Source of the DNA: Persicaria tinctoria
Lineage: Eukaryota; Streptophyta; Magnoliopsida; Caryophyllales; Polygonaceae
Length of the DNA: 64,000 nt
Reading direction: 5' to 3'
Assembly (NCBI GenBank): GCA_037127255.1
Contig: JBANSL010000009.1
Location: forward strand, 17,993,975 to 18,057,974
Shown here: in pieces, positions 33,441-43,385 of the stretch
How positions within the stretch are numbered: position 1 is the stretch's first letter
How the letters are laid out: each line of letters starts with the position of its first letter
The notes under the pieces: model-generated
The model's database searches: none
Told to the model about the DNA's origin: nothing
The model's input: the letters and a program-made list of their open reading frames with translations, nothing else
Position numbers and translations under genes: made by a program

Positions 33441-34599
33441 GCTTACTTCATGCATATTTGATTTATTTGACCATATTTGTGCATTATTTCTTGAATTGCT
33501 TATACATGGCTATTTTGGAATTCATTATTGATTTATGGGCTTATATGCATGTTTTCCAAAGTTTAAAAAAAATGACCCCCATCAAAATTTATGAATAAGT
33601 GTCATGGAAGCTTTAATTGAACTCGACGATGCAAAATTAGATTCATTAGAGATATAGCATGAAATTGCCTAGTAAAGGGAAGTCACAATGAAATGCATTT
33701 TTTCTTGAAAACCATGAAAGGAGATAAAATTTGAAGTTGCTTTTGACATGTTGCGTGATAAAAGGATGGAGGACTTTATATTTCCATATAATGCTCATAT
33801 TGTTATATTCCTAGCCTTACCTATACTTATGCATCACAAGAGCCATATTATGCCTTATTTCATATATTGCTCCACATGGTCTAAATATTTTCCATTCCTT
33901 ACCTTATTTCCTATCCGGGGATTATGTTGAGAATGAAGTTACATTATGGAGATGTTATATGGTATTTGTGTTGTTATTATCATTATTGGAGTTTGGTAGG
34001 AAATTGTTTGAAATATATGGAAAATTTAATGAGTGAGAAAAATTCGGTCACCTCAGGAGATAAAGGTAGATCGACCCTGCTCGCTGAGATAATAGTTCAG
34101 TGAGATGGGACACACAGGTGAGGAGTCCGGAGCACTAAGTATCCGGGGCCATTCATGACACCCATGTTTGTGACTCGCGAAAAGGCAGTGTTGAGGTTAG
34201 AGAGGTAAAAGCATTAATATTGAAAAAAAAAAGCAATAAGAGATGAGAGAAAGGTGATGAATCTTATAAAGAACGAATGTGGAAATTTAGTTTGGAAAGT
34301 ACTCCATTTTCCCCGGACCATTAGCACCACATGGCCAAAAATTGCCCACCTTTAGCCTTTTACCAATCTACTCCTTATTGAGCTTAAATTACAGTCCTCT
34401 TGATTATTAATGCTTTGTCACTTATGAATGTTTTGCATAACCCTCCTTTTGTGAGTAGATGTTGCTTTTTAAATTGCACATGCATGGATTTGTAACACTA
34501 GTACCTTTTCAATGATGGTAATTGATTGCAGGGACATATAAGAATGAATCTATGATGTTGAGAGTTTTGATTTCTTCCCCTGTATGACAATTAAAAGTA

Positions 34600-34635
34600 T
34601 TGCTTGAGGACAAGCAAGCTTAAGTATGGGGTGTT
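34600..34635 (+). promoter_or_regulatory. Terminal AGGA-loop hairpin plus polypurine tract (D)
   Basis: TTGCTTGAGGACAAGCAA, then GCTTAAGTATGGGGTGTT against the LTR start at 34636. Confidence 0.75.
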
Positions 34636-34699
34636 TGATGTGAGCCTAATTTGCCATGTTTTGTAGCTACTTTTATATCGTTTTCTGTATGCATTTCAT

Positions 34700-35525
34700 A
34701 CCTAGCTCCTCCCTACTCACCACCATCGCAGTCCTGCTGCTCCTGCGGGCCATCCGGCTCTTGGTGAGCATCCTGCTCATGTGGAGCACCCTGCTTGTGG
34801 GGAGCATGGTACTCCTCTCCGAACGCACCCTCCCTCGCAGCAGACCCAGACGTCCTCGGTTCGGATGCGGGCCCGCACATAGAACCCGCTTCCAAGGACC
34901 TCTCCGCACAGTCGTTCCCGACTCGACCTAGGTCACCCACATCCACCCAAGCATTTCGGCGCGCTGTCAATAACGGTGGCGGGATTGGAGGAGAATCCAT
35001 CGGCAGAATCTTTTATAGGTTTGCCCCTGCGCCTGAGGACTACTCATACAAGCCCGTGACTCTCCCACCATCTCTCCCACTCGAGCAGGGTCGGGCTGGT
35101 CGCCATATGCAATCGACTACGCCTCCACCATTTTTGACTCCACCACTGCAACAGCAATCTTCAGCTTCTTTTGAAACTTTCCACGCGTAGAGGCTGAAAC
35201 AATTCGTCTCCTTCTTCCGCACCCTCGATCCCACACTTATGGCTTTCCTGCAACTCCACTACGAATTTGTCCCTCTCTTGTCATTTTAATCGTTCTCATT
35301 GATTATAATTATTAAAAAAAATTATAAATTTCTACTTATAATGTATATTTCACTCTGTTTAGTATAACGTTTTTCGGAAATGTAATTTCTCTATTTATAC
35401 TCTCTAATTTGTCATCGAATCCGTGTCTTCTGTTACCCATTACAGTTCAACATTATACTTACAATGTATGTATCTCTAATTTCCAACGATTATTTGAATT
35501 CTTTATTTTCAGACGACTATATTTT
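34700..35525. other. Non-LTR DNA with an uncertain coding fragment
   Basis: GC-rich 34700-35280, then AT-rich. On the plus strand one frame reads PDVLGSDAGPHIEPASKDLS to SSASFETFHA, a TAG at 35188-35190, and then RLKQFVSFFRTLDPTLMAFLQLHYEFVPLLSF to a stop; this looks like a degenerate low-complexity tail with an amphipathic end. The minus strand is also partly open, so the coding strand is not settled. It was contiguous with 44667 onward before element A inserted. Confidence 0.4.
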
Positions 35526-36806
35526 TGACGGAGGGGAAACCTGTCGTTGATTCCGTCAAAGAAACTCAAACCTAAAACTAGTACAGTAATAAGTAAGAGG
35601 TCGATCCCACAGGAAAATTTATAACTCAAGTGCGATTTGAATGTTGATTAAGTAACCAGAGAAGGGGGTTTTTGTGTGAAAGTTTTTAAAGCAAATTAAC
35701 GAAAGCAGAATAAGTGATTTTGGTTTAAACAATTTAGAGAAGCAATTCCACCTACAATTTTCCACTTTATCGGATTGAAGCGATCCTTGTAACTTCTTCT
35801 CGTCCTATTATGTTTCCTATGAATGCCCTTGTCCCGACCTAATATAGTTACTAGTCCAACCAGTCCTAGCAACCGTTATCAATCGAACAGTCCCTAAAGA
35901 AGGATTTAACCCAATTGATAGCTTTAAGTTCAGAGATTAGCCAAGGTATTTGCAGTCCCTAAAAAAGGATTTAACAACACATTCAACTTCCTACTTATTC
36001 AATTAGTTCAACCAGCCCTAAAGGAATAAGTTTGCCACTTAGGTTAAGGTTCACAACCAGGAATCTACAAAACCTTAGCGATTGAATTGATCTAACGAGT
36101 TGGCCAGACAAGATAGAACAAAACAATAATTAATTAAGCACAAAGAAGTTGAAGCATTCACAAACAGGAAACTAGGAGCGAGAATTAGAAACTCACAATC
36201 AATCCGAATAAAGCTTCAAATTGCAGGCAGAATCGATGAGTTTAGTTCCTCATGGAAGACATCGCTCCAAAAATCTCTAAAAAGTCTAATGGTTGAATGA
36301 ATAGAATGAATGCTCCAGAAAAATAATATAAAAGGCCTCATTAAAACATCCAATTCGGCCACCAAACAAACTAGATAAAAAACTAGGGTTTCAAAACACG
36401 TGCTGGGCGCTGTCCGTACGTGCGGCGGCCGCCGCAAGGGCTGCGGCGCCCGCCGCAACTGCCTTCCCAGGTACCCGCTGCGGCGGGCACTGCGGCGGCC
36501 GCGGCACTAGCTGCGGCGCCCGCCGCATCTAGCTTTTTGCCGTGACCTTGCTTCCTCTGCGGCCTTCTCTTGTCTTGTCTTGCTTCTTCCTTTCTTGTTC
36601 CTTCCCATGTATCTTGTGTTTCTCTTCGAGACATCGCATCTCCCAAATGTGTTCCGATTCAATCTGCGAGATAAACATAAAATTGCGCAGAATCCGAACT
36701 TTTCCAAAATAAACACAAGATGCAATTTAACGATAAAGCAAGCAAGAAATGCAACCTAAACTAAACTAAATGTATCTATAATGCCTATCTAAAATATGCA
36801 TTATCA
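35526..36806 (-). repeat. 3' LTR of element A
   Basis: Minus TGATAATGCA to CCCTCCGTCA. Holds a palindromic GC cluster at 36421-36527: 16-base palindromes such as TGCGGCGGCCGCCGCA spaced by 5 bases, so 21 bases per unit. ORFs drawn across it are Ala/Arg repeats of that cluster. Confidence 0.95.
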
Positions 36807-36844
36807 AATTCCCCCACACTTAACCTTTGCTTGTCCTCAAGCAA
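36807..36844 (-). promoter_or_regulatory. Terminal AGGA-loop hairpin plus polypurine tract (A)
   Basis: Minus: TTGCTTGAGGACAAGCAA (36844-36827), then AGGTTAAGTGTGGGGGAATT against the LTR start at 36806. Confidence 0.75.
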
Positions 36845-38100
36845 TGACAGAATGAACATGAATCAATGTATCCCATAGGAAATCCCTTCAAGTTCCAACA
36901 TTACCAAAAAGCAACATCTTAGCAGGTGAAACCATAAACCAAGCAAACAAATGTCATAGCATGTATTCAGGTGATCAGAGCTTAGAAGTAGACATCATCC
37001 AACCTCACCAGAAATATGTGTTTCACTCATGTGTTTAGGCATTTAGGTACAACTCTCAACTCAAACCAATAATGCACTAAGCTCATAGACATTGACCACC
37101 ATATCACCAATTATCTACCGAAATGTCATTACTTGCGGGACACAATTAAAGGAAATAAAATGCACACTTTTTTTTTTTCTTTCTTTTTCTTGGTTTTCTT
37201 TTTTTTTTTTTTTTTTCTTTTTCTTGTCTTGGTGTTTCCTTACGCGAAGCGCAAACATGGGTGTCATGAATGGCCCCGGTCTATCAACACCTCAACTATG
37301 AATATGAATATGAAGTCCACTTGAACACCTTTTGACGCAAGTTGCAAACATGGGTGTCATGAATGAACCTGGTTACTCAATGATCAAGCTTTCTTTCCTA
37401 GTGGTTAATTTTCAACACCTTTTTGCGCGAATCATACCCATGGGTGTCATGCGTAGACCCGGTTACTCAGTGCATCAACCATTGCCACCTTATTTACTAG
37501 ATATGCATAAAATTGAACAAAAAGACTCAAAATATAAACATAAACTCCGCAAGCAATAAAACATGTGCATCGGCCTTTAAAAATAGATACTGCGGTCAAT
37601 GCCAAGAGGTAGCAACAGTAGGCGAGTAATTCACACAATTGAGTAAAAGAATTCAAATAAGGCCAAAACATCCTCACAGGGTCATGTTTTTAGGACTTCA
37701 ATCACACTTTAGCTCAATCATACATGCTCAATTATATTTGCTAGCTCATTCTCTACAAAAATCAAATAGAAATAATAATCAAAACATCCAGAACTCCATG
37801 GGATTTTTATGAATCATGCTTGAAATTTAAAATAGAGGACAAACTAAGCAAGATGGATATTTGAATAACACATATATATGCAATGCATGCTCTATTTTAC
37901 TATTATTTTCGAAATTTAATAATAATAATATTTTTTTTTTTTATATTTCGAAAATGCAGAAAATAAATGAAATAAAATGCAGAAAATGCAGAAATTGAAA
38001 TAACTAAATATTACAAACTTAAACATCTTCAGAAACTTAAACATGTCCTAAAATTTAATAGAAATGACATAAAATAACATAAAATACATATAAGTCGCCT

Positions 38101-38136
38101 CCTCCACACTTAAAATTTTCAGTGTCCTCACTGAAA
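38101..38136 (-). promoter_or_regulatory. Internal AGGA-loop hairpin plus purine tract (A)
   Basis: Minus: TTTCAGTGAGGACACTGAAA, then ATTTTAAGTGTGGAGG. The stem is 8 bp and differs on both sides from the B stem. Confidence 0.65.
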
Positions 38137-38196
38137 CAGTACAGACAACTAAAATAATCATAAAAACTCAGAGTGAAGGAGGGTAGAACTAACCAA

Positions 38197-39447
38197 TCAC
38201 GGAGGTGGAGGCTGGTAAGGCGGCGACTGGTATGGCGGAATGTGAGGGTACTGCTGGCGGAAGTAGTACTGCTGCTCCCTCCGCATCTCCTCTAACTGAT
38301 AGTTTGTCACATTCCACCTTGCCTCCATGTTGGACTCAAACTCCCTCGCAGAGCGACCGTGGTCGCTAAGGGTGAACTCAATTGCGTCCTGGCGTAAGGA
38401 AATACGATGGAACTCAGTGGCCAGATAGTCCTGCAAGTAGTCGCCCTCATCAGACGCGAAGCGATGGCCTCCAGACGGGCCATCATCCTGCTGGGCATCC
38501 CCCATATGATAATCTGTTGGTGCAGGGGCATCCTCCTCCTCATCTTCCTCAGGAACCTCCTCTTCAGCCTGCTCCTGATCGCCGGCGATGTAGAGGGTGT
38601 TGTCTGAAGGTCCATAGGGTAAGTTCCTAGGCAGACTCAATCGATGCTGTCCACCGTGGCCCGACTTCCAAATCCAGCCTCTGCCATCGGCACCCTCCAG
38701 CACAAATGTTCGCCTAAGCTGCTCTGTAGTGAAGGTACACCCACCAGACATAGGTGTACCACATTGGTCAGGCGACAAGTATTGGTAGGCAATGAGGCTA
38801 ATCATGCCTCCCAAGCCAAACCTGCCTGACTTGGACCCCTGGATCCTTAGACAGTTCTCAATAAAGATCTCAACCCAGTCTGGTGTACCCCGAGACTGGG
38901 GAGCAAAACTCCATAACCAAGTGAGATCAGCAGCATATACCTTGTTGACATCTCCTCTGCCGCTGAGGGCCATAGCTAAGACCTTGTGGACAAGACGAAA
39001 GCAAGGGTGGACAAAGCTGTAGTTGTATTCCCCCTTGTGGCTATCAAAAACCGTTCCAGTAGCCTTGAACCACAGATCATGACGTTGTTGCTCGGTGGTC
39101 ATCGAAGCCCAGTTTGGGGTGGCCGCCTGTGTTATCCCGAACTGCTGGCGGAGGTTGTCCAATGTGCAGACATGGGGTTGGTCCAACAAATTGAACCGGA
39201 TCCTCGAGTCGTCCACTCTCTCAAGTGTAGACAGGAACTCCCATGCTAGCTCGGGGTATGTTGGAGCACTTTGATTTAGAAAATCCCCCAACCCACCATG
39301 GGTGAGCATCCGGTGGGTCACATCTAACATCCCCAAAGTCTGCAGTGCCGGGGTGTGGAAAAACTTCGTCTGAACGAAGCGCTTAGTATCGAAATTCTTA
39401 AAGATCTTTCTCTGCTCGTCAGATGCATTCCGTAACCTGCGCACCAT
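38197..39447 (-). CDS. Athila ORF-1-like protein (A)
   Basis: The open frame runs to 39537, but I place the start at the ATG at 39447-39445 because it directly follows a strong splice acceptor (TTTGTTACAG); the 30 codons upstream are hydrophobic and non-conserved in style. The 416-residue product has FFHTPALQTLGMLDVTHRML, YPELAWEFLSTL and CTLDNLRQQFGI near the N-terminus, the layout of the Athila ORF-1 family, whose function is unknown. An acidic patch (about 300-320), a helical segment and a Pro/Gln/Tyr-rich end (YQSPPYQPPPP) follow. No signal peptide or convincing membrane segment is visible, so an envelope role is not supported. Confidence 0.72.
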   Translation of the reverse strand: MVRRLRNASDEQRKIFKNFDTKRFVQTKFFHTPALQTLGMLDVTHRMLTHGGLGDFLNQSAPTYPELAWEFLSTLERVDDSRIRFNLLDQPHVCTLDNLRQQFGITQAATPNWASMTTEQQRHDLWFKATGTVFDSHKGEYNYSFVHPCFRLVHKVLAMALSGRGDVNKVYAADLTWLWSFAPQSRGTPDWVEIFIENCLRIQGSKSGRFGLGGMISLIAYQYLSPDQCGTPMSGGCTFTTEQLRRTFVLEGADGRGWIWKSGHGGQHRLSLPRNLPYGPSDNTLYIAGDQEQAEEEVPEEDEEEDAPAPTDYHMGDAQQDDGPSGGHRFASDEGDYLQDYLATEFHRISLRQDAIEFTLSDHGRSAREFESNMEARWNVTNYQLEEMRREQQYYFRQQYPHIPPYQSPPYQPPPP

Positions 39448-40636
39448 CTGTAACAAATACCAGCAGTATATATAAGCAACCCAAACAGATTCAGATTTCA
39501 ACACAACCAAGCACAAGTCAAACATAATCCAAGCCAATCAATACACACATACTCAAAGCACATCACAAGTGGCTCAAGATCTCCAATAAGCAACCCAACT
39601 CAAGAATATATCAATAATCACCCTCATATATTCAATTCACACCAAAAAGCTAACTTCAATGTTAACAACCACAAAAAATTAGCCTCCACAACAAAGAGAA
39701 ATCAGCCCCATATTTCATATGTGCACAAATTCACCCTTAGAGAACAATAATAATATTCCACACAAATATCTCCTTTTCTCACAAAAATTTCAACTCCAAA
39801 CTTATAGTCCTAACCAAAATCAGCCTTTCCATCATGTAAAAATGCATTCCCCTAATTTCCAAACACATGTAAACCACAAATTCCCAGTTTTATATAATGA
39901 ACAAACACCCAAAAATCAAATCTCTACCTAGTTTCAATCCACATTTAAAATCCTCAAATATGGAGAGAAAAGGTTAAGAAAATCATACCTTGAGAGTTTA
40001 AAGAGTAGGGAGCTTGAAGATCTTCGGAAATTTAGGGCTTTGTGGCCTCGGATCCGGTGGAGGAGCACAGCGGCGGCCGCTGCAGTGGAGCGGTGGGCGC
40101 AGCAGGTGCACAGCGGCGGGCAACGGCGGGCTTTCGGGCTTGGATCCGGTGATGGGGAAGAAAGAGGATTTGGAGGTTGAAGAAGGGTTTGGGGAAGATG
40201 TCAATGGAAGCTTGGAGTGGGCTATGGTGAAGAGAGGCAAAGAGGAAAGAGAGAGGTGAGGTAGGGTTTGGGAAGAGCATCCCGTGATAGGTATGTATGT
40301 ATGTTATATATTTTTATTTTTATTTTTTTTTAAAAAAAAAAAGTCCGAGATGGGTACCGTTGCGGCGGGCGCCGCAGAGGGTGCGGCGGCCGCCGCAACA
40401 CCCTTGGGTTTACTTGCGGCGGGTGCCGCGTGAAACAGCTCCCTGGCGGCGGGCACCGCAGCGGCTGCGGCAGGCGCCGCAGGGGTTGCGGCGGGCGCCG
40501 CTCCTGTACTCGGGGTTTTTACTTTTTTTTTTTTTTTTTTTTTTTAATTAACTACCTATGTCTATGTGAATACTTCTAAAATAGCTAATGAATATTTCCT
40601 AAGACAATAATAAAAATGAGAAAGAAGGGAACTGAC
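39448..40636 (-). other. Predicted intron between gag-protease and the second ORF (A)
   Basis: Minus donor CCCGAG followed by GTCAGT at 40636, acceptor TTTGTTACAG ending at 39448, length 1189 bp. Splicing would place the ATG of the second ORF at the exon start. The interval is AT-rich apart from the GC palindromes at 40361-40501 and has no convincing ORF. Inference from sequence only. Confidence 0.5.
40361..40501 (-). repeat. GC palindrome cluster in the element A spacer
   Basis: About seven copies of TGCGGCGGGCGCCGCA-like 16-mers; neighbouring units such as 40361 and 40382 are 21 bases apart. Same word as in the LTR and in gag-protease. Confidence 0.8.
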
Positions 40637-40685
40637 CTCGGGTTGCCTCCCGAGCAGCGCCTTTGTTTTAAGTCGTTGGCTCGAC
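40631..40685 (-). promoter_or_regulatory. Twin hairpins and splice donor (A)
   Basis: Minus: GTCGAGCCAACGAC (40685-40672), then CTCGGGAGGCAACCCGAG (40654-40637), then GTCAGT. It lies 20 bases after the gag-protease stop. Confidence 0.6.
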
Positions 40686-40705
40686 GTGATGGCCCCTTGA
40701 TCGGC

Positions 40706-43258
40706 CTATGTTCCTCCACCAGGGTCACCAACACCGGTCATTTCATTGACAAATGCAGGCACCCTTGAAAGGTGTAGCTTCCTGTTCCAGCGTTCAGCCA
40801 TTTCTCTTAGCTCCTCTCCATGGGCTATGCCTGGGGGTTGTCCTGGAATCACATAAGATTGCAATTTGTTAGGAGGTTCAAATTTCCATAAACTATGTTC
40901 CTTAGTTGTCTCTAACAAATCACGAAAATTATTGTTATGATCAGTATTTTCAGCAATAGGCATATCTAACGAAGTTTCAGGAGAAAGCTTAGCGTGATTA
41001 AAGAGAGAGAATTCTATCTTTCTTCCATCAAACTCCATAGTCAATAGGCCCTCACAACAATCAATTTTCGTCTTTGCAGTTTTCAGGAATGGCCTTCCCA
41101 GTATAATGGGTGTTTCAGGGGTTCCCTGCCCCATATCTAAAACAAAGAGATCCACAGGAAAAAACAAATCATCCACCATAACTAAAACATCTTCAACAAC
41201 GCCTCTTGGCCTGATTTGTGAACGATCAGCAAGCTGCACTGTAACCCCAGTCTCAGTCAGAGGACCCAAACCCAAAGACAAATACATGTTATAAGAAATA
41301 ACATTAATTGAGGCTCCTAGATCTAACATGGCTTGTTTGAATCTAGTGTTCCCAATCGCACATGGAATCGTAAACATACCTGGATCTCCGCATTTTTCAG
41401 GCAATTTCCTTTGTAACATAGCAGAAACATTTTCATTCAAGCTTACCTTTTCCTTCTTTTTCAGTCTCTGCTTCCTCTTGATGGTGCACAATTCCTTCAA
41501 AAATTTAGCATATCTAGGAATGCTCTTAATCAAGCTAAGTAAAGGAATGTTTACCGCACACTTGCCGAATGTCTCGTATATCTCCTTGTCATTCTCATAT
41601 GTTCGTGTGTCTTTCAAGGCTTCCGGAAAAGGCGGGATGGGCTTTGGAATCTCCATAGGTAAGGGAGAAGAGGAAGAAGAAGAAGAAAGAGGAAGAGAAG
41701 AGAAAGGAGGTAAGGAAGAGGACGTACCAGAAGCTGAACTGTCGGCGGCTGAACGAGCGGCGGGTGCGGCATCAAGTGCGGCGGGCGCCGCAGAGGGAGC
41801 AGCGGCGGGTGCCGCTGGAATCGCCTCTCTGGCGGCGGGCACCGCAGAGGCTAGCGGCGGGCGCCGCAAAGGTTGCCGCGGGCGCCGCACCTCTGTTACG
41901 CCGTTTTCACCTTCATTTATCTCTATTTCTTCGTCCATCATCTCCTCATCGTTTTTTTGAGTTGTGGCAATCAGTTCCTTGCCACTCCTAAGCATTATTG
42001 CACTGACATTCTCCTTAGGATTCTCAACCGTCTGTGATGGAAGCTTACTTGCATCGTTTGCCATCTTCGCGCTTAAGACCTGAATGAGCTGACTCATTTG
42101 ATTCTCAATATTTGTCATCCGATCTGATTGCTGCTTCTCTAGAGTCGCCATCCGCTCTGACTGTTGTTTATCATTCCTCATGACCAATCGTGACAGTTGC
42201 TGCAATGGGTCCTCATTATTCCCATTTGATTGCTGCTGACCTCCCTGTCGAGGTTCATATTGTTGTTGAGGCCTTTCCTGTTGCCCCCCTTGCTGATTGA
42301 AAGAGGCTTGATAGTTCCCATAGCCTTGCTGATAGCCCCTATTGTAGTTGTTGTTGTTGAAATACCCAGGATTTCCATAATTGCCTTGCATAGGCCTTTG
42401 TTGAGCGAAGTTCCCAATGGCATTCAATTCAACATTAGGATCTTGTAGAAGTGGGCACGTGTCCATGGGATGAGTGTATTGACTGCAGAGACCACATGCC
42501 TTCAGTTGTTGAGGAGTCCTATCAATAACCATTCGTTTCATCATCTCCTTAACCTCTGCCATATCAGTCTGAAGTGCAGCCACATTAGCATCAACAGCGA
42601 GTACACCCCCAACGCGAGGGCCCTTGTTGAACTGTCTGGAGCCCTCAGATAGCTCCTTAAACACCTCCCATGCCGCGGCAGGCGTCTTGTTCAGCATGTT
42701 ACCTCCACAAGCAGAATTCACTGTTTTTTGCTCTATATCAGTCAACCCATTAAATAGAAAGAGGACCAGATCCTTTTGAGCGTACCCATGGGATGGGCAG
42801 CTAGCGCAGAGTTTCTTGAAACGCTCAAAATACTCATGAATGGACTCTGTCGCGTACTGCTCAATGCTGTTGATAGACCTTTTCAAAGCATTTAGCTTTG
42901 TTGCAGGGAAGTACATCTCTAGGAAGACTCTTTTCATCTCGGCCCAAGTAGCAATAGAGTCGGGTGGTAGATAGAAGAACCATTCGTTTGCATCATCCTT
43001 CAGAGTGAAAGGAAATGCTCTCAGCTTGATCTGCTCTTCAGTTACATTCGCTGGTTTCATCCCAACAACCACCCTATGGAATTCAGACAGATGCTTGTGG
43101 GGATCCTCCCCACTCAACCCATGGAATTTGGGTAGAAGATGAACTACCCCTGACTTAAGCTCGAAGTTGACTCCTTCTGCAAGTGCAGGGAATTGGATTG
43201 CCAGGGGTTGCTGTGCCGGATCATGAGCAGAAAGCTCCTTTAGAGTGAGGTTCGCCAT
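40706..43258 (-). CDS. Gag-protease polyprotein (A)
   Basis: 850 residues, no interruption, starting MANLTLKELSAHDPAQQPLA about 105 bases after the primer site. Gag core at roughly 45-215 (LLPKFHGLSGEDPHKHLSEF, AFPFTLKDDANEWFFYLPP, EMYFPATKLNALKRSI, LFNGLTDIEQKTV). CCHC-like CGLCSQYTHPMDTC near 256. A Gln/Asn/Tyr/Gly-rich stretch (about 290-370), a short coiled coil, and an Ala/Arg/Pro-rich linker (about 455-500) made by the GC palindromes. Athila-type protease from about 640: AMLDLGASINVISYNMYLSL and PIILGRPFLKTAKTKIDC. The frame ends without RT. It gives particle and maturation functions in cis or trans; copying and integration must come from elsewhere. Confidence 0.93.
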   Translation of the reverse strand: MANLTLKELSAHDPAQQPLAIQFPALAEGVNFELKSGVVHLLPKFHGLSGEDPHKHLSEFHRVVVGMKPANVTEEQIKLRAFPFTLKDDANEWFFYLPPDSIATWAEMKRVFLEMYFPATKLNALKRSINSIEQYATESIHEYFERFKKLCASCPSHGYAQKDLVLFLFNGLTDIEQKTVNSACGGNMLNKTPAAAWEVFKELSEGSRQFNKGPRVGGVLAVDANVAALQTDMAEVKEMMKRMVIDRTPQQLKACGLCSQYTHPMDTCPLLQDPNVELNAIGNFAQQRPMQGNYGNPGYFNNNNYNRGYQQGYGNYQASFNQQGGQQERPQQQYEPRQGGQQQSNGNNEDPLQQLSRLVMRNDKQQSERMATLEKQQSDRMTNIENQMSQLIQVLSAKMANDASKLPSQTVENPKENVSAIMLRSGKELIATTQKNDEEMMDEEIEINEGENGVTEVRRPRQPLRRPPLASAVPAAREAIPAAPAAAPSAAPAALDAAPAARSAADSSASGTSSSLPPFSSLPLSSSSSSSPLPMEIPKPIPPFPEALKDTRTYENDKEIYETFGKCAVNIPLLSLIKSIPRYAKFLKELCTIKRKQRLKKKEKVSLNENVSAMLQRKLPEKCGDPGMFTIPCAIGNTRFKQAMLDLGASINVISYNMYLSLGLGPLTETGVTVQLADRSQIRPRGVVEDVLVMVDDLFFPVDLFVLDMGQGTPETPIILGRPFLKTAKTKIDCCEGLLTMEFDGRKIEFSLFNHAKLSPETSLDMPIAENTDHNNNFRDLLETTKEHSLWKFEPPNKLQSYVIPGQPPGIAHGEELREMAERWNRKLHLSRVPAFVNEMTGVGDPGGGT
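41757..41888 (-). repeat. GC palindrome cluster inside gag-protease (A)
   Basis: Five or more copies of GCGGCGGGCGCCGC and near variants, spaced 21-24 bases. In protein they become Ala/Pro/Arg-rich and fall in the poorly conserved linker between zinc knuckle and protease. Confidence 0.8.
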
Positions 43259-43363
43259 CTCTGCAATGCTTTCTACAGAGAAGAATTAGTAGCAAAGGTA
43301 TGGACCAAGTAAGACGGTCCACACCAAGATCAACACTAAAAACACACAAGAATTTAATAAAAA

Positions 43364-43381
43364 TCCCCGGCAACGGCGCCA
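43364..43381 (-). other. Primer binding site, tRNA-Asp type (A)
   Basis: Minus TGGCGCCGTTGCCGGGGA, four bases inside the LTR boundary at 43386. Exact match. Confidence 0.9.
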
Positions 43382-43385
43382 AATT

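Larger units (their letters stand above)
33153..34635 (+). other. Element D 3' non-coding region
   Basis: Same content and order as the B tails. Internal hairpin module at 33408-33440, conserved CATTCATGACACCCATGTTT near 34150, terminal module at 34600-34635. Confidence 0.7.
31777..34699 (+). mobile_element. Small non-autonomous element D
   Basis: LTR remainder (31777-32233, ending CTCTCGTCA like the A family), a tRNA-Asp primer site with one mismatch, one 242-codon ORF, a B-type non-coding tail and an LTR start (TGATGTGAGCC at 34636) that breaks off near 34699. The 5' LTR left part was displaced by copia-R. Gag, protease and GPY/F are all absent, so it is reduced even further than B. The LTR carries decayed words (CTCGATATCAA, CTCGACATCGA). 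Confidence 0.7.
36807..38196 (-). other. Element A 3' non-coding region
   Basis: Contains the terminal hairpin module, a T-rich run (37166-37220), three spaced copies of an ATGGGTGTCATG block (near 37256, 37350 and 37440) and the internal hairpin module at 38101-38136. No ORF supported. Confidence 0.8.

Noticed and set aside
36216..36646. ORFs repeated identically at 44076-44506
   Set aside because: Both are inside the LTRs of element A and are identical because the LTRs are; nothing indicates a protein.
38197..39537. The second ORF of element A as an envelope gene
   Set aside because: No signal peptide, transmembrane anchor or cleavage site is visible; it fits Athila ORF-1-like proteins instead.
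40297..40551. Arg/Pro-rich ORF across the GC palindromes
   Set aside because: Translation of a palindromic repeat with a poly-T end; no conserved domain.
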